Part shown: positions 1-21,500 of the stretch, piece after piece
How positions within the stretch are numbered: the stretch's first letter is position 1
Layout: each line of letters begins with the position of its first letter
DNA from: Haliclona indistincta
Taxonomy: Eukaryota > Porifera > Demospongiae > Haplosclerida > Chalinidae
Direction of reading: 5' to 3'
DNA length: 64,000 bases
Assembly (NCBI GenBank): GCA_964017065.1
Contig: OZ024785.1
Location: forward strand, 10,371,086-10,435,085
Translations under genes and position numbers: made by a program
The notes under the pieces: model-generated
What the model was told of the DNA's origin: nothing
The model's database searches: none
What the model saw: only the letters and a program-made list of their open reading frames with translations

Positions 1-423
1 GGAGAAGTTACCATATAACCCACTATAGAGAGGAAAGATTATGAGTATGCATGCATTCATTGTGTTAATGCACCATTTAGCCCATTTGTCCATTTCTGTC
101 TTGACCATCTCTTGAGTTATTTTTGGCTGAAGTCCAAGTGAGTTTCCGAGAAAATACACTGCCTCGCTTTTTGGATCAACAGCTACAAAGATGATAGTCG
201 TTGTCTACAAAGAGCTTCGATTTTTATACTCACCAGCTGAGTTTTCTGTCATGTCACCAACCAGAGGAATGTTAAATCGAGATCTGAAGTGAGCGAGCTC
301 ATCGCGAGCGTCAAGTATTGCTGCAAAACCTGGATCAGAAATGGCCAGTCCCTCGGTTTGAGCGAGCTCAACCAAGTACCCTTGAACCTGTTCACGAGTT
401 TGGAGACTCATGCTAGCTTGCAT
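1..423 (-). CDS. KYNU: Kynureninase, 5' end (partial, runs off the left edge)
   Basis: PLP-dependent enzyme of tryptophan catabolism that cleaves kynurenine or 3-hydroxykynurenine to anthranilate or 3-hydroxyanthranilate plus alanine in the cytosol. Two exons are visible. Exon 1 (423-234) encodes the N-terminal helix region with LDARDELAHFRSRFNIP. Exon 2 (from 182 to the edge) encodes VYFLGNSLGLQPK followed by MDKWAKW, matching the family's conserved 'FLGNSLGLQPK ... WA' block. The join is phase 1 (donor GTGAGT at 233, acceptor AG at 184-183). I chose the ATG at 423 (MQASMSL); no in-frame ATG lies further upstream, though the frame is open to 462. The catalytic lysine and most of the protein lie outside the window. 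The start codon is only 73 bases after the stop of the upstream same-strand glycosidase gene. Confidence 0.9.
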
Positions 424-496
424 TTTGCAATTGCAATTGGTACTCGCCCCATGCACCCTCAAATGAGCATTAATTAGAAAAGGCGGGAAATTTATA
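424..496 (-). promoter_or_regulatory. Very short KYNU 5' region with TATA-like and E2F-like sites
   Basis: These 73 bases are all that separate the stop of the GH38-like gene from the KYNU ATG. On the minus strand they begin with TATAAATTTCCCGCC, a TATA-box-like string next to a TTTCCCGC match to the E2F consensus (plus-strand 482-490). Promoter function is inference. Read-through transcription from the upstream gene is the alternative. Confidence 0.35.
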
Positions 497-2716
497 TTAA
501 AGTTTTGGATGAGGTGGTAAAGTCATTGTGTATCTAAACATGGTCGATCGTTCGCTATCAGAGTAAGGCCACCACATGATGTAGTTTGTGCCCCAGATAG
601 TGTTGAACAGGTTGAATGCAAATCCCTGAGACAGGTCTGGAATTGTCATAGGAACAGGAAATACATTGGTCCCTCCGATAGACACGACTCCAGTGTCCCA
701 AGACTTAAAAGCTATCTTAGGCACATCAAGATACCGAATACCATCATCAGATGAGTGCACATGCTTGCTGCCATTTTTCATCACATCTGAAACATTAAAA
801 AGTTTACCAAGCTTTGAAACAACCATGGATGAAGGGTTGACTTGAGAAGGGTTGAAATAAAGAGAAATTGACTCAGGTATACGTGTAGCTGTCTTGTTAA
901 CCAGGTAAAGGGTTATATTTATTGGAACTTCAGCTGCAGGGTCTCTAATGTCAGGTATGTCAAGCTGCAACCATACTTGCTCTGGACCACCATAGTCACT
1001 AACAACTGTGCTGTCAAGAAAGTGGCCTTTTTGAAGTAAAGTTAACACTGGTGGAGAGCGTTCATTGTTAATCTTATGCCAACAGGATTGCCGTGAAGGT
1101 GACAAATGAAGGTGCTTAGTGTTCTTCAAACCTAATTTACCAAAATCAAGATAAGCATAAATTGCTGTTGGATAGAGAAGGTATTGATCTAAGAACTTAA
1201 TGAAATCATCTCCAGTAAATGCCTCATATACTAACTGAGCTAATGGGTTATTAATACCAGCATACTCATAAGACTGCTGACCACGAGAATCAGTTAGTTT
1301 GGTGATATGCAGTCCATCAGAATCAAATGCAATCTTAAATGCTCCAAACTCCCATTCACGATTCAGTATTTTCATACAACCAAGTTCAAATCCATTCATG
1401 TCTATATTTCCATTGAAATCAAGATTTTTCAGTTGTTCGTTGACTTCATCAACCAATGGATGATCTTGCAGAGCCTGCAAAGAGTAGTTGAGTGCCCAAT
1501 ATCGTTGTTCAAACCATGAATAAACCATAGCTTTATAGTTTGGGTAATTCATTATTGGGTGAAACAGATCATTTGTCCAGTTGGTAAAGTCATGAAGGTA
1601 CAGCTTGACATCTTTTCCCCAGGTATGCTCTCCATACTTGAGAAGTAGTCTAGAGAAATTATAAAAACGGCTGTCGCTCAGTTTACATAGTCCTTCCTCT
1701 AAGCATTGAGTTCGTGCTCGTTGAATGATTCTGAACTGAGCTGTTTTCAGAGGATCAGATGCTGTTCCATGAATCCATGTGTCCCCGATCTCTTCAGTGT
1801 AAACAGGCAAAAGATGCTTGTAATCTTTTAAATGCCTCACAAATTGTTCATAATCTGAAGCAATAACTTCAGCCTGTGGGAATAGTTCATGCAGTTTGGC
1901 ATAGTTGTCAATGACCTCTCGTTCTGAAGGTGGGCCAGTGTTGTCTCCTCGAATTGCAAAAGCAAGTGCGTAAGGCATTCCTGGTACGATTACCATGCTC
2001 TTCAGTCCCACTCCTTCTGATCCCCCATAGCCATGAGGATGCCACATCGCAAGTATTTCTTTGTCACTGGATGTGTCTCTCCAAACAAAAGCAGATGGAA
2101 CAGCAGGTGGCATACTGACTCCATTCACCCCAACAGTTAGTGCCTCAACGCCATGTTTGACCATGATAGGAATCATGGCACGAGTAAGACCAGGAACATC
2201 TCGCTGACTCATTGTGGTAGTTCGATTGCGATTCAGTTGATCGTCCAGATCATGAGTGAGTTGGAATCCAAACTCAGCTAAGGACTGGTCATAGACTTCA
2301 GGCTCTGCGTTAAAAGGATAAGCATGCCAGCTGATGTAGCCTTGCTTCACAGCTTCCAAAAACGTCTCTTTCTCTTTCGCAGAGGGACAATGAATATTCA
2401 TTGATGGAGGGCAATCTAGAAATAGAGAAACAAGAAACGTGTGTGTACTAAACACCAGTTGCTGGAATCCACCCTGCCTCAGGTTTGCCGCTAGTTGGAT
2501 GGCTGCTGGAAAGAATTCGTCAAAATACCTGTTGACTATATTAGCACTCGTGTCTGCAAACCCAACATCAAGATGGCAGGATGATACTAAATAAATCTTT
2601 GTTATATTCACATCATATGTTAATGCAACTGGAAGTAGCGAAATCGCGCTGCTGAGAACAAGAAGCTGCAATATTAGGTCTCCCCTCTGAGCTACGGCCA
2701 TCCATCTTGCAGCCAT
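497..2716 (-). CDS. Secreted GH38-like (DUF5054-type) glycosidase, single exon
   Basis: A 739-residue protein from one uninterrupted exon. The N-terminus has a hydrophobic stretch near residues 14-33 (LILQLLVLSSAISLLPVAL), consistent with a signal peptide or anchor. Residues 40-58 read KIYLVSSCHLDVGFADT; the H-x-D-x-G motif is the metal-binding signature at the start of GH38 alpha-mannosidase-like catalytic domains. Further family-like blocks are DVPGLTRAMIPI, GVNGVSMPPAVP, MWHPHGYGG and IGDTWIHGTASDPLK, the pattern I know from DUF5054 proteins. Several N-x-S/T sequons fit a secretory-pathway protein. The substrate is unknown; an alpha-mannoside is only a guess. Every other long gene here is split by many introns, so an intronless 2.2 kb gene suggests retroposition or horizontal origin. 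Its start is 65 bases from that of ATP5MG on the other strand. Confidence 0.82.
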   Translation of the reverse strand: MAARWMAVAQRGDLILQLLVLSSAISLLPVALTYDVNITKIYLVSSCHLDVGFADTSANIVNRYFDEFFPAAIQLAANLRQGGFQQLVFSTHTFLVSLFLDCPPSMNIHCPSAKEKETFLEAVKQGYISWHAYPFNAEPEVYDQSLAEFGFQLTHDLDDQLNRNRTTTMSQRDVPGLTRAMIPIMVKHGVEALTVGVNGVSMPPAVPSAFVWRDTSSDKEILAMWHPHGYGGSEGVGLKSMVIVPGMPYALAFAIRGDNTGPPSEREVIDNYAKLHELFPQAEVIASDYEQFVRHLKDYKHLLPVYTEEIGDTWIHGTASDPLKTAQFRIIQRARTQCLEEGLCKLSDSRFYNFSRLLLKYGEHTWGKDVKLYLHDFTNWTNDLFHPIMNYPNYKAMVYSWFEQRYWALNYSLQALQDHPLVDEVNEQLKNLDFNGNIDMNGFELGCMKILNREWEFGAFKIAFDSDGLHITKLTDSRGQQSYEYAGINNPLAQLVYEAFTGDDFIKFLDQYLLYPTAIYAYLDFGKLGLKNTKHLHLSPSRQSCWHKINNERSPPVLTLLQKGHFLDSTVVSDYGGPEQVWLQLDIPDIRDPAAEVPINITLYLVNKTATRIPESISLYFNPSQVNPSSMVVSKLGKLFNVSDVMKNGSKHVHSSDDGIRYLDVPKIAFKSWDTGVVSIGGTNVFPVPMTIPDLSQGFAFNLFNTIWGTNYIMWWPYSDSERSTMFRYTMTLPPHPKL

Positions 2717-2781
2717 GATATCGATCGACTAGACAAGCCACACCTCTTTTAGCTGAATGACGTCATTGCTAAAGAAACAAA
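2717..2781. promoter_or_regulatory. 65-bp bidirectional promoter with a CRE palindrome
   Basis: Lies between the divergent ATGs of the GH38-like gene (-) and ATP5MG (+). It contains TGACGTCA at 2758-2765, the perfect CRE/ATF palindrome, 17 bases before the ATP5MG start codon. CREs are common in TATA-less promoters of nuclear mitochondrial genes. Shared use by both genes is inference. Confidence 0.55.
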
Positions 2782-3232
2782 ATGGCCTCCAAAATGGTTA
2801 CCAAACTCGTCTCAACGTCCACTCGTTTAGCTTTTCGATCAGCTGATTCTGCTCAAAGTAAGACACTAACATATTATACTGTTGTTGTTAGTTATAAAGG
2901 ACTATTATAGTGATTGTACTCGTCTTTTTGCACGGTGGGTGTGGTTAACGTTATACTGTTTGTTTTTTCCAGAACTTGTGGTATGGGGTCGTCCACATGT
3001 TGTGACTTTTATAGGTCATGCACGAAGAGAATTGATACCTCCTAGTCCTTCTCAATGGCCTGAAATAAAAGCCGGTGCTAACAAAGCATTATCTACCCTG
3101 AAAAGTGGTCAATGGATGCAGAAGACTACAAGAGAAGGCTTTCAGAATGTTTTAGTTGGGCTGGAGATAGGCTGTTGGTTTATTGTTGGAGAGATTATAG
3201 GACGTCGTAGCATTGTAGGATACAAAGTGTAG
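2782..3232 (+). CDS. ATP5MG: Mitochondrial F1Fo ATP synthase subunit g
   Basis: Small inner-membrane subunit of the Fo sector involved in ATP synthase dimerisation. Two exons: 2782-2857 and 2973-3232. The donor GTAAGA follows CAA A and the acceptor is TTTTCCAG, giving a 111-residue product, close to the roughly 103 residues of vertebrate subunit g. The C-terminus reads FIVGEIIGRRSIVGYKV, which matches the family's highly conserved membrane segment ending (VGEIIGKRGIIGY). The middle RELIPPSPSQWPEI matches the VELVPPTPAEIP block. The basic, Ser/Thr-rich N-terminus (MASKMVTKLVSTSTRLAFR) fits mitochondrial import. Its 3' end faces GGH, with about 250 bases between stops. Confidence 0.93.
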
Positions 3233-3484
3233 ACTATCAAAACATTGTTGTGCACTTCTTGTACGTAGCAGTGTCAATATATAGCGCTCTGTATAATTAT
3301 TATGGTTTAGTCTACGTTGTGTTTGTAGTCAACACGACACTGGAAGTTATTAAGGGTAGGGGTAGCAGAATCTTATGGTTGACGAGGTGTAAATAGCTGT
3401 GTGGTGACAGTAGTTTTGTTAAAAATTTCGAAACTAGCAGATGAATTTCCTAAGAACAAAACTTATTACACAACCAAAATAATA
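3233..3484. other. Convergent intergenic spacer ATP5MG/GGH
   Basis: 252 bases between two convergent stop codons. No coding potential, repeat or RNA gene was recognised. It presumably holds both 3' UTRs. Confidence 0.5.
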
Positions 3485-5116
3485 TCAGAAATAATACACT
3501 TGTTCAAAACTGTCATGTGTGTAAGTTGGTGAATTGTTGTATATCAGTAGAGACTCCTCTTCATCTCGTGAAGAGAAGGAATGACTGCTTTTGTGAGCTT
3601 CTTGGACCAAAAAGTTTGCTAAAGTTTGAGCTACAATAACAGCATGCTCAGAATGGTTGATGCCTTCAGCTGTGGTCCACTCATATATACTCTTCTCAGG
3701 ATGCCACTGGACACCATATATTGGGTAGTTGTAAGCTATTGACAAATAAAAGTGATCAGAGATAAAGGACCACATGTTGCAGACACCAACCTTCTATTGC
3801 AGATACAAATTGTTTGCCTTGTCTGTCATTGTTCATGCTTAGCACTTTGTAAAAGGAGCTCAATGAATTTGCAAATGCCTACAAAATCAATAATGCGGGG
3901 TGACATTCTGGCTACGTATCAACCACATCAATGGTAAATCCATGCACTTGGTTTACCACTAGTTACCTCAGGAGAAACTCCATAACGGTGGTTGTTCATT
4001 GAAAGTGGTTCATTCTGTACCCATTGGAGAGCTTCACTAGAAAATCCTGAGAATAATCTGCTTCCATGAGCAGCTGAACACGAAAGGATGATTTTAACAA
4101 AATGAGGAGGTTCAACTTGAACATACCATTTGTTAAATTTAATGGTATGCTGTAGTTCTCAGAATCATAGGTTGATATTACATCATGTGTACCAGCCTCA
4201 AGCACACACAACAGTTCGAAACCAAGACACGTTCCCCAAACAGGAAAGTAGTCGCCAGCATCCATAGCCTAATACACAAGTTTATTATTGTGTTAATGTA
4301 ATTGGTGCTTGCAGACCTCTTTAGCTAATTTCAATACATAATTTCCAGTGTGTGAGTATGATGAGCTTGTCAGTGATACACCTCCTCCTGGAAATAGTAT
4401 TCTATTGATACAGGTGGATTCAATCACTGATCTGAATAGCACACTTTATTGCATACCCATTGATTGAGCTGAATAAGTGTCGGAGTTGATCATCTGAGTG
4501 ATTACCGCTGAACTTTGATAAGATAAAAATAATGATCTTATTATTATTGGAGTAAGTAAGTACGACGATTGAAAATCAGCTTGTGAGTTATGATGTATAA
4601 ATCGGGTGTCTTTGTTAGTTTGTTGTGATGGTAAGGTGTACGATGCTAAGCCTATGACAAAGTACAGCACATGTGAGAACAAGGTTTGATCGAGTGCGAA
4701 ATGCTGATAACAAAGACAACGACAAAGGGTTAAAGTGGCACTCATCATTCATGTATGCGTGCTTTCGGTCATGTTCTTGGTCGTATGTTAGTTACGTTGT
4801 TCGTTACATCAGGGATAATACATACCAAGTAAGTATGTATTATCACTGGTTCCATACAGTAGTATATTTATTGTAGATACAGTACAGGAACTACTCTCGC
4901 TCCAGCTCCCTCCAGGTACTTTACGTATGATGCTGCTATGTATGATCTTGTTCCATCCTCTGTTCGTTCTGCAACTATACCTGACGACAACATTGTCAGA
5001 TACTAATTAGTCTCTCTGTGTGTGCTAATTTTACCTATTATAGGACGAGAGTTAAGAGCTGAGCAAACACCCACGAGTAAAGAAGCGAGCAAGAACACCA
5101 ATGACGATTTCATCAT
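3485..5116 (-). CDS. GGH: Gamma-glutamyl hydrolase (lysosomal/secreted)
   Basis: Removes poly-gamma-glutamate from folates and antifolates. Reading the minus strand, exon 1 starts at 5116 with MMKSSLVFLLASLLVGVCSA, a clear signal peptide. The next exons encode SYIAASYVKYLEGAGARVVP, then RILFPGGGVSL, then YFPVWGTCLGFELL, which carries the class-I glutamine amidotransferase-like nucleophile Cys in the GTCLGFE context. Then come a segment ending in PLSMNNHRYGVSPE, one ending in FVSAIE, and a last exon with YPIYGVQWHPEK, holding the catalytic His. The C-terminus EEESLLIYNNSPTYT matches the family tail. About seven exons, all family blocks in order. One donor is GAG|GTCTGC, which is unusual. It shares an 82-base divergent promoter with TMEM18. 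Confidence 0.93.
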
Positions 5117-5198
5117 GCGCGCGAGCTATCCTATGTGGGAGTGTCTGGATCACGCCTACAAATCATGAACAACTTCGACCAGGTGACGTGCTTTTATC
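5117..5198. promoter_or_regulatory. Bidirectional promoter GGH/TMEM18
   Basis: 82 bases between divergent start codons. It contains GGTGACGTGC near 5181, a half-CRE/E-box-like string. No TATA box is seen. Promoter role is inferred from position only. Confidence 0.4.
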
Positions 5199-6117
5199 AT
5201 GGACGAGGCTGATGACTTGCCGATCACTGGCAGCTACAACAGTGACGTGGCTATTTTCTTTGAAATAGTCAGTCAGGTACAGCATAAAGTCTACATGGTC
5301 TAGCTGGTATACATTGTACTATTATCTTTGATTTTGCAGATAGATTATAGTGAGCCATGGCTGCTAAGTTTAATTGGAGCCCACTTGTTTGTTTTTGTTT
5401 TAATTGTGTTCAGCAAGAAAAACTTGATTGTGCTAGGCATAATTCTAGGAGTATTAGGTGAGGATTTTTATGGGTATACACATTTTTACGGTTTCAGATG
5501 GTACGTGCTGCATAATGTGAAGTTGACCAATTTATAGCTCTACAAGAATGTATAATAAATTAAGCTCTGTGCATATTCTTTGGTTTTGGATTGATCGCCT
5601 CATGCAGAAACGATTATCTGGGCGCAATAATTTAGTGGGCATGAAAAGTCATATCTGAGAAGTTTGAATACTACTATGTAAAATGAACTAATTTCACAAA
5701 CCAAGCTTCAGCGTATTATGCACATTGTAGTGATTGTTCATAATGTACAGGTATGCTGTGCCTTGCTAGCAGCTACATCAATGAATGGGCAGCTGAGAAC
5801 TGGGAGTAAGCTCCATTTACATGAATCAAATGACAGCCAACAAAATATTTTTTTTTGTTTTTAGGCAATTTTCCAACTACCAATATTTTGATGGAGCTGG
5901 TTTGTTCATCTCAATTGTATTCTCCATTCCATTATTATTGAATTCTACACTAATACTGGTTAGTTTGTTGCAAAATCCTCATTCCTAACTATTACCACAC
6001 ACTCAGATTTTGGTGCTTCTAGAGACTTGCTCAACTATGCAGAAGGTTGCAGTTGCCAGATTGACACAGAACAGACCATCAGCTGCGACAAAAACACAGT
6101 CAAAGAAGAATCAGTAG
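5199..6117 (+). CDS. TMEM18: Transmembrane protein 18
   Basis: Small multi-pass protein of the nuclear envelope/ER, linked to body-mass regulation in vertebrates; its molecular role is unsettled. Exon 1 (5199-5276) encodes [11 protein letters not shown] through IFFEIVSQ. Exon 2 from 5340 encodes [20 protein letters not shown], matching the family's 'DW(T/S)EPWL' block plus the first membrane segment. Later exons encode [13 protein letters not shown] (family: AEYINEAAAMNW), then [21 protein letters not shown] (family: [21 protein letters not shown]). The tail is basic (KTQSKKNQ), as in the family. Stop at 6115-6117. At least four exons. Confidence 0.92.
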
Positions 6118-6323
6118 ATTATACTTTGAAGTGATATCATGTATTATGATACAGCATGCAATTCTGAAGGCATAGCTAATGTTTAATTGCAACATGCTGC
6201 TACCAAGATTGTGTATAACACATTCTACTCTCAATACCATAAAGAATGCACATGCACAATGCCTCTTACAAATAATTATGTTGAGTAAGAGAGTCAAAAT
6301 CAAAAATAATTTTGAACAATTTT

Positions 6324-7815
6324 CTAAGACCATCCAGTCCACTGAAGAGTATAATAAGTCACACGAGTACTGTCTTCATCTACTGAACATATCAGAGTGT
6401 TTTTCTTCACTTTAGTCCCCAGCCTACCAAGACCAACTAATCTACTGATGGATAAACTATCTTGATTTGAAATTACTGTAGCAATAAATTTTGAGTGGAC
6501 AAGTGCTGGATCACCTGCAAGTGACAAGAAGCAAATTAATAGACTACAGTATATCCAATCCCCTGTGTTTGAAAAATTATGGAAAATTTGGTGTCATTTC
6601 AAAATAGCAGTTTAGTCTGCATGCATTAGATGCCATAACTAATGCGAATGCGCATGTACCATAAAAATCCAGGTAGGTAGTGTTCTAAAGCATCTTGATC
6701 AGGATTTTACAGTACATTTTCGTCAATATTTAGCACTTATCACAGACACTATACATGTGTGCCAATACACTATCTGCTACAATGAGAGAGGTGTCAAAAT
6801 GACATAACACTGCTAATATTGAACTAAAGGGTAGTATAGCATATGCAACTACAATACTACATGGCTAGTATACAGACCTACTTGGCTTTTATATCTAGCT
6901 ATACTTACCACTATAAACTAGGTAATCTCCACCATACTTTAAGCCAGAAGTAATGTAGTAACCATTCCTTCTGAGATCATGGAACACTGCATACCGAATT
7001 TTCTGTGAATGATAACTAATAGCTAAACTAGCTAATCTAAGGACCTTCAATGTACCTCAGCAACTGTGGTAGGCCATGCCCACTTATAAGGGTTATTTGG
7101 ATATATTTTAGTCACTGGAAGTGGATCTTTAGTGTGCACACATGTCACTGGAGAGAACGATGCCAGCATGGCAGAGGAACATGTATTCAATGGTTCACTT
7201 GCTGCCTTCTTTTGTTTCTGATATTCATGGAGCTGAGGACAAAAGGAAAGACAGCTATTGTGATCCGGTGACCATAGTACAAGTACCTGAGTTTCTGCAT
7301 CATCTGTCCTAGCTTTTTCAAATATTTGCTTGCAAGAGGTATGATCCACATCATTGAATGGTTGAACATGTTGATACGTAGAAAGAATACCTACCAGGCT
7401 TGGAATCAAAATTTATAATCCTTTTTGTATTTGCACCGTTGTATCAAACTTCAAATACACAATGTACTTAGTACGTTACACATATACGTTGCCTACTCTT
7501 ATGGTGCAGCAAAAATGTGACATTCTGAGAGAAATTGCATACACGAAGCTAGCGCAGAGACTACCTTTTTCCATTAACAAAGTTGTCTCTTCGGGTAAGA
7601 GTAATAGAGGCATTCCTAGCATAGTACTTTGTCTTGGTTGACTAGGCAGGGCACCAATCATTGAGCCAATGATTTTATGCTGTGTACGAATCACTCTAGT
7701 AGCTAAAAGGAAAGTTTCAGTAGAATAAATTGAGTGCAAAATATTTACCATTGGAATCCCACATCAAAACCTGGTCGTTGTTCAGCAAGATGCCTTTTAC
7801 ATACTCATCGTCCAT
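6324..7815 (-). CDS. TSEN34: tRNA-splicing endonuclease subunit Sen34
   Basis: Catalytic subunit of the TSEN complex, which cuts the 3' splice site of intron-containing pre-tRNAs in the nucleus. The start is the ATG at 7815 (MDDEYVKGILLNNDQVLMWD). The second exon carries HKIIGSMIGALPSQPRQSTM followed by MPLLLLPEE, the family's N-terminal 'GALP..PRQN..LGLPLLLMPEE' block. The nuclease fold is spread over the last exons: KIRYAVFHDLRRNGYYITSG, then GGDYLVYSGDPALVHSKF, then GLGRLGTKVKKNTLI. The catalytic triad positions Tyr (YLVY), His (LVHSKF) and Lys (VKKNTL) are all present. The linker between domains is short and poorly conserved, as in other Sen34 proteins. It is divergent with MCM3 and convergent with TMEM18. 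Confidence 0.9.
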
Positions 7816-7929
7816 ATTTCCTGCACACCGCACGTGATTTCGGCGCGGGCGGGTCCAGGCACGCGGGAAAGATAGAAGTGACAGTTTGAGGGCGAGCTTC
7901 ACCCTGTAAATTCTCAGCAATCAAGAATC
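7816..7929. promoter_or_regulatory. Bidirectional promoter TSEN34/MCM3 with E2F-type site
   Basis: 114 GC-rich bases between divergent ATGs. GCGGGAAA at 7863-7870 is the inverse of the E2F consensus TTTCCCGC and lies 60 bases from the MCM3 start. CACGTG (E-box) is at about 7832. MCM genes are classical E2F targets in animals, so S-phase control is likely; this is inference. Confidence 0.55.
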
Positions 7930-18225
<10,296 letters not shown>

Positions 18226-18526
18226 TTGTATTATGAGATCATGTAGTTTAGGTATAGGTTGTGGTTACACACGTACATCTTGTATACTGACTTTATAACC
18301 TGAGAATAACCATGTAGTGATATGTACAAGAAACAACAGCGAATAGTATAGGAAACCATGTGCAGATATAACTGAATTAATAGTATGTACATGTTTCAAG
18401 CAAAGAGTAGCAGTACACACGCCTCAATGGAGGCGTGGTCCCTGGCCATAGGCGGCGCTAGGCCAGGCTAGGCGTGTCAGCGACTCGCGTGATCATGATC
18501 GTTAGAAAGATCATCAAGGAATCAAG
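18226..18526. promoter_or_regulatory. MCM3-SLC22A18 spacer
   Basis: 301 bases between the MCM3 stop and the SLC22A18 ATG in tandem orientation. The last roughly 110 bases (from about 18417) are GC-rich, with repeated GGCG/AGGCGTG strings, unlike the AT-rich start. This probably marks the SLC22A18 promoter; no specific site is recognised with confidence. Confidence 0.35.
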
Positions 18527-21500
18527 ATGGACAAGAATTCAAAAGTACAACCTGAAGGAAACTCTCCGCTCTACAAGCGCCTGAGTGTCATTATGCACAT
18601 CTTGATATTCCTTTATGCTGCTGCGTTCTGGATACAGACAGGAGTATTCCCTGTGAGCGTGCATTTTTTTACTATAATTATTCGACATGACTCATTGACT
18701 AGCTAGTACTTATAAGATTTTCTAGAGTCAATACGTATAATATCACGTAACTTTAATGGCAATTTCAAGCTTCAATATACCCTGTGCTTGTGGCCATAGC
18801 AACTTACCAGCTAACATCAATTTATAGACACTGGGATGAATCCTTCAGTAATTTTGATACTTGAATTGAAGTCCATTTGTTGAAGTCAAAAAGCGATATA
18901 TGGCGTTTCAGGTGTTCAAACTGATTAATTTTTTGTCAACCAAAGGTATTACACTCAGATACACATAATCCTAGCCTGCTGCAATGTTTACATGGTGACT
19001 TGTGCTCACATTTGTAGGCTGGTTGTAGCAATAGTGGTTGCTATCCGACCATGTTTGTGTACCTACAATCACAATTACTGACATTTTTGCTTCTTCGTTC
19101 TTTTACTTACCCTCAAGCTGCGCTAAAGCGATACTGGATGCCGCTATACAATTGTAGACGGCTGCTATGATGGTGTATGTGGCTTTGTGACGTCAGTTGC
19201 AACCAGTCTATTCAGTGGACTCTTGATTCAGAGGGTCTGATGCCTTGGTAGGTTGAAAGTGTCAATGCCCGCTTATCTTTTTCTAGGCACTAAACTGTTA
19301 ACACAATAGGCCAGTTACATATACGAGCTGAGGAATTTAACTAGATGATTGTACATGGACAATGTGGGGCGAGCCTGAGCGAGTGCACATTGCAGATGAT
19401 CTCTATTTTAATGTATTCATAGTTTGATACAATGCTTCTAGCTTTGGCAAGTGAGTATCTTGTATGCGAAGTATGAAACAGCAGCAAGCAGTTCCGCATC
19501 TCATGATTATACAACTGTCTAGCGCCGTTCTTGACATTAGTCTCTCGTACGCTGTGCCATGTCTTCTCTTTGCTCACTAGTCTCAGCAACACGTCGTTCA
19601 TGTTCATGGTCCCTCATGCGCTTTAGCCTATTCTTTCTACGTTCATCGGTCTCAGCAGTACGTAGTTCATGCTGTTGACGTCTCAGCTGTTGTAGTTCTT
19701 CTCCTCTTTGTTGAGTAGTACTCTCAGCACGATGTGCCTTATCACGAGCTCTTCGCTTACTCAATCGCAGATTTTTTTCCACGGTTTCAGCCGGCAGCTT
19801 GCGAGCTTTTTCACGTATTCTTTTTTAGCACTTGCTTGGATGCCATATATATGCAGGATTACAAGTGGTAAGAATGTAAATTCAAAAAGTCCAATTAAAT
19901 AGAACGCGGGGGCATTTATGGAATGACGTACGCATACATAGATTTATACATTGATAGCTCGCGGGGGACGTCATTTGATTCATGTGGGGCTCGCCCCAAT
20001 AACGACAGCTCATTTGGATGCTTAGGAAGGTCAAATTTAGGCTAAGTGCAGAGTATAATTTCTTTAAAAATTCGACAGTTTTTGCTGCACCCTTTCAGAA
20101 ATTGGGGAATTTTAAAACTGGTGTCCCTTTGTTAACCAGGGGTTGAAGATAGCAAGCTTTTTGACACCTTTTGCAGTTTCTGGATACACAGAAATGCACA
20201 TAGAATTTGTTCAAGCCTGAATAGTTTACATATTATATCTGTGTTCTGGCTACTCAACTGGTACCTGACCATTCTAGTTTTCCGCCACAGTTCAGTATAC
20301 ATATAAAAGCACACATAATACAATCCTGTAATCCTCACTGCCTCTAATAGTTATTGAGTGTGTATTTTCCCAGTTTCTATCTAAAAAGCTTGGAGTAGAT
20401 GCTGTGCTGTTTGGATACTTACAAACAGCCTCTGCTGTAGCCATGCTATTGGGAGGTCCACTGTTTGGAAGGTTCGGAGACTTGTTTGGAGCCAAGGCAG
20501 CACTACTGGTAGCTTTCACTGGATCGCTGTTCTTCTATGTGTTCCTAGCAATTGCTAATAATGTCACATTCCTGTTCCTGTCTCGTTTGTGTAGCTTTGT
20601 GATGCATGCTATGCATGGTAAGTACTCCTACTCACACACACTGGTATGCATATTATGAATAATTTAATGTGAGATAGTATAGTCGTCAGAGTGGAGATTC
20701 TCTTTGATGTAATGAGGTATCTGCATGTGTGGAAAATATGGCTGCCATCATGCAAACTAACCACTTTTTATTCCTTTATCTGTATCTTTTGCATCGATTT
20801 CGGTAACTTGCTGGTACAAAATTTGTAAGATGAGATCGATCATAGTTTCAACTAGTTATAAACTTCGCATTTATGAGCCTTAGATATGGTAGCATGTGTC
20901 GTTTTGATTATTCTCTTGAGTAAAAAACACAATGAAGCACCAAAGGTGCAGATGTCTTGTGGAAGCTACCATTTCACTGTAACATACAAAGTAAACTGCA
21001 CCTGTTATACATTTGCAATCAGAAGCCAATCAGTGCTGACCACTAATTCAACTGGGTGTGTCTATAATGTTCAGCACAGCACACAAGCGAGACACAATTT
21101 CTTAAGACATGCGCTGCTATCCTGTAGTGAAATTCTAACCTATCAGCTTCTAGGCAGTCAACTGTATATATTTATGTCTACGGAAAAATCCAGATTGCCA
21201 GCAATAGCCATTGATCGCGAGGTAAGCAAATCACGCCATAACTCGAGAACGAGGCTTCGTATGCAAGTTTTAAATGTTGAAAAGTGAGATAATAGTTCTA
21301 CTTGCATTGCTAGTTTCAGGGTTCATCGTTCAGCATGCGCTGCAAAACTGAAGTAACAGACGGAATGACAAACGAACGAACTACTGTATGCCTCATGGCT
21401 CTGCCCACCGAGGCATAAAAAGTAATAATCAATATGCTAATTCTACTTACCTCTCCTTGAACTATTGTTGTCCCCTTGAATCATAGTATGCTCGCCCCAA

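Noticed and set aside
20886..21287. 133-codon open frame in SLC22A18 intron 2
   Set aside because: Overlaps a dispersed repeat, has no recognised domain, and the SLC22A18 exons on either side join in phase without it.
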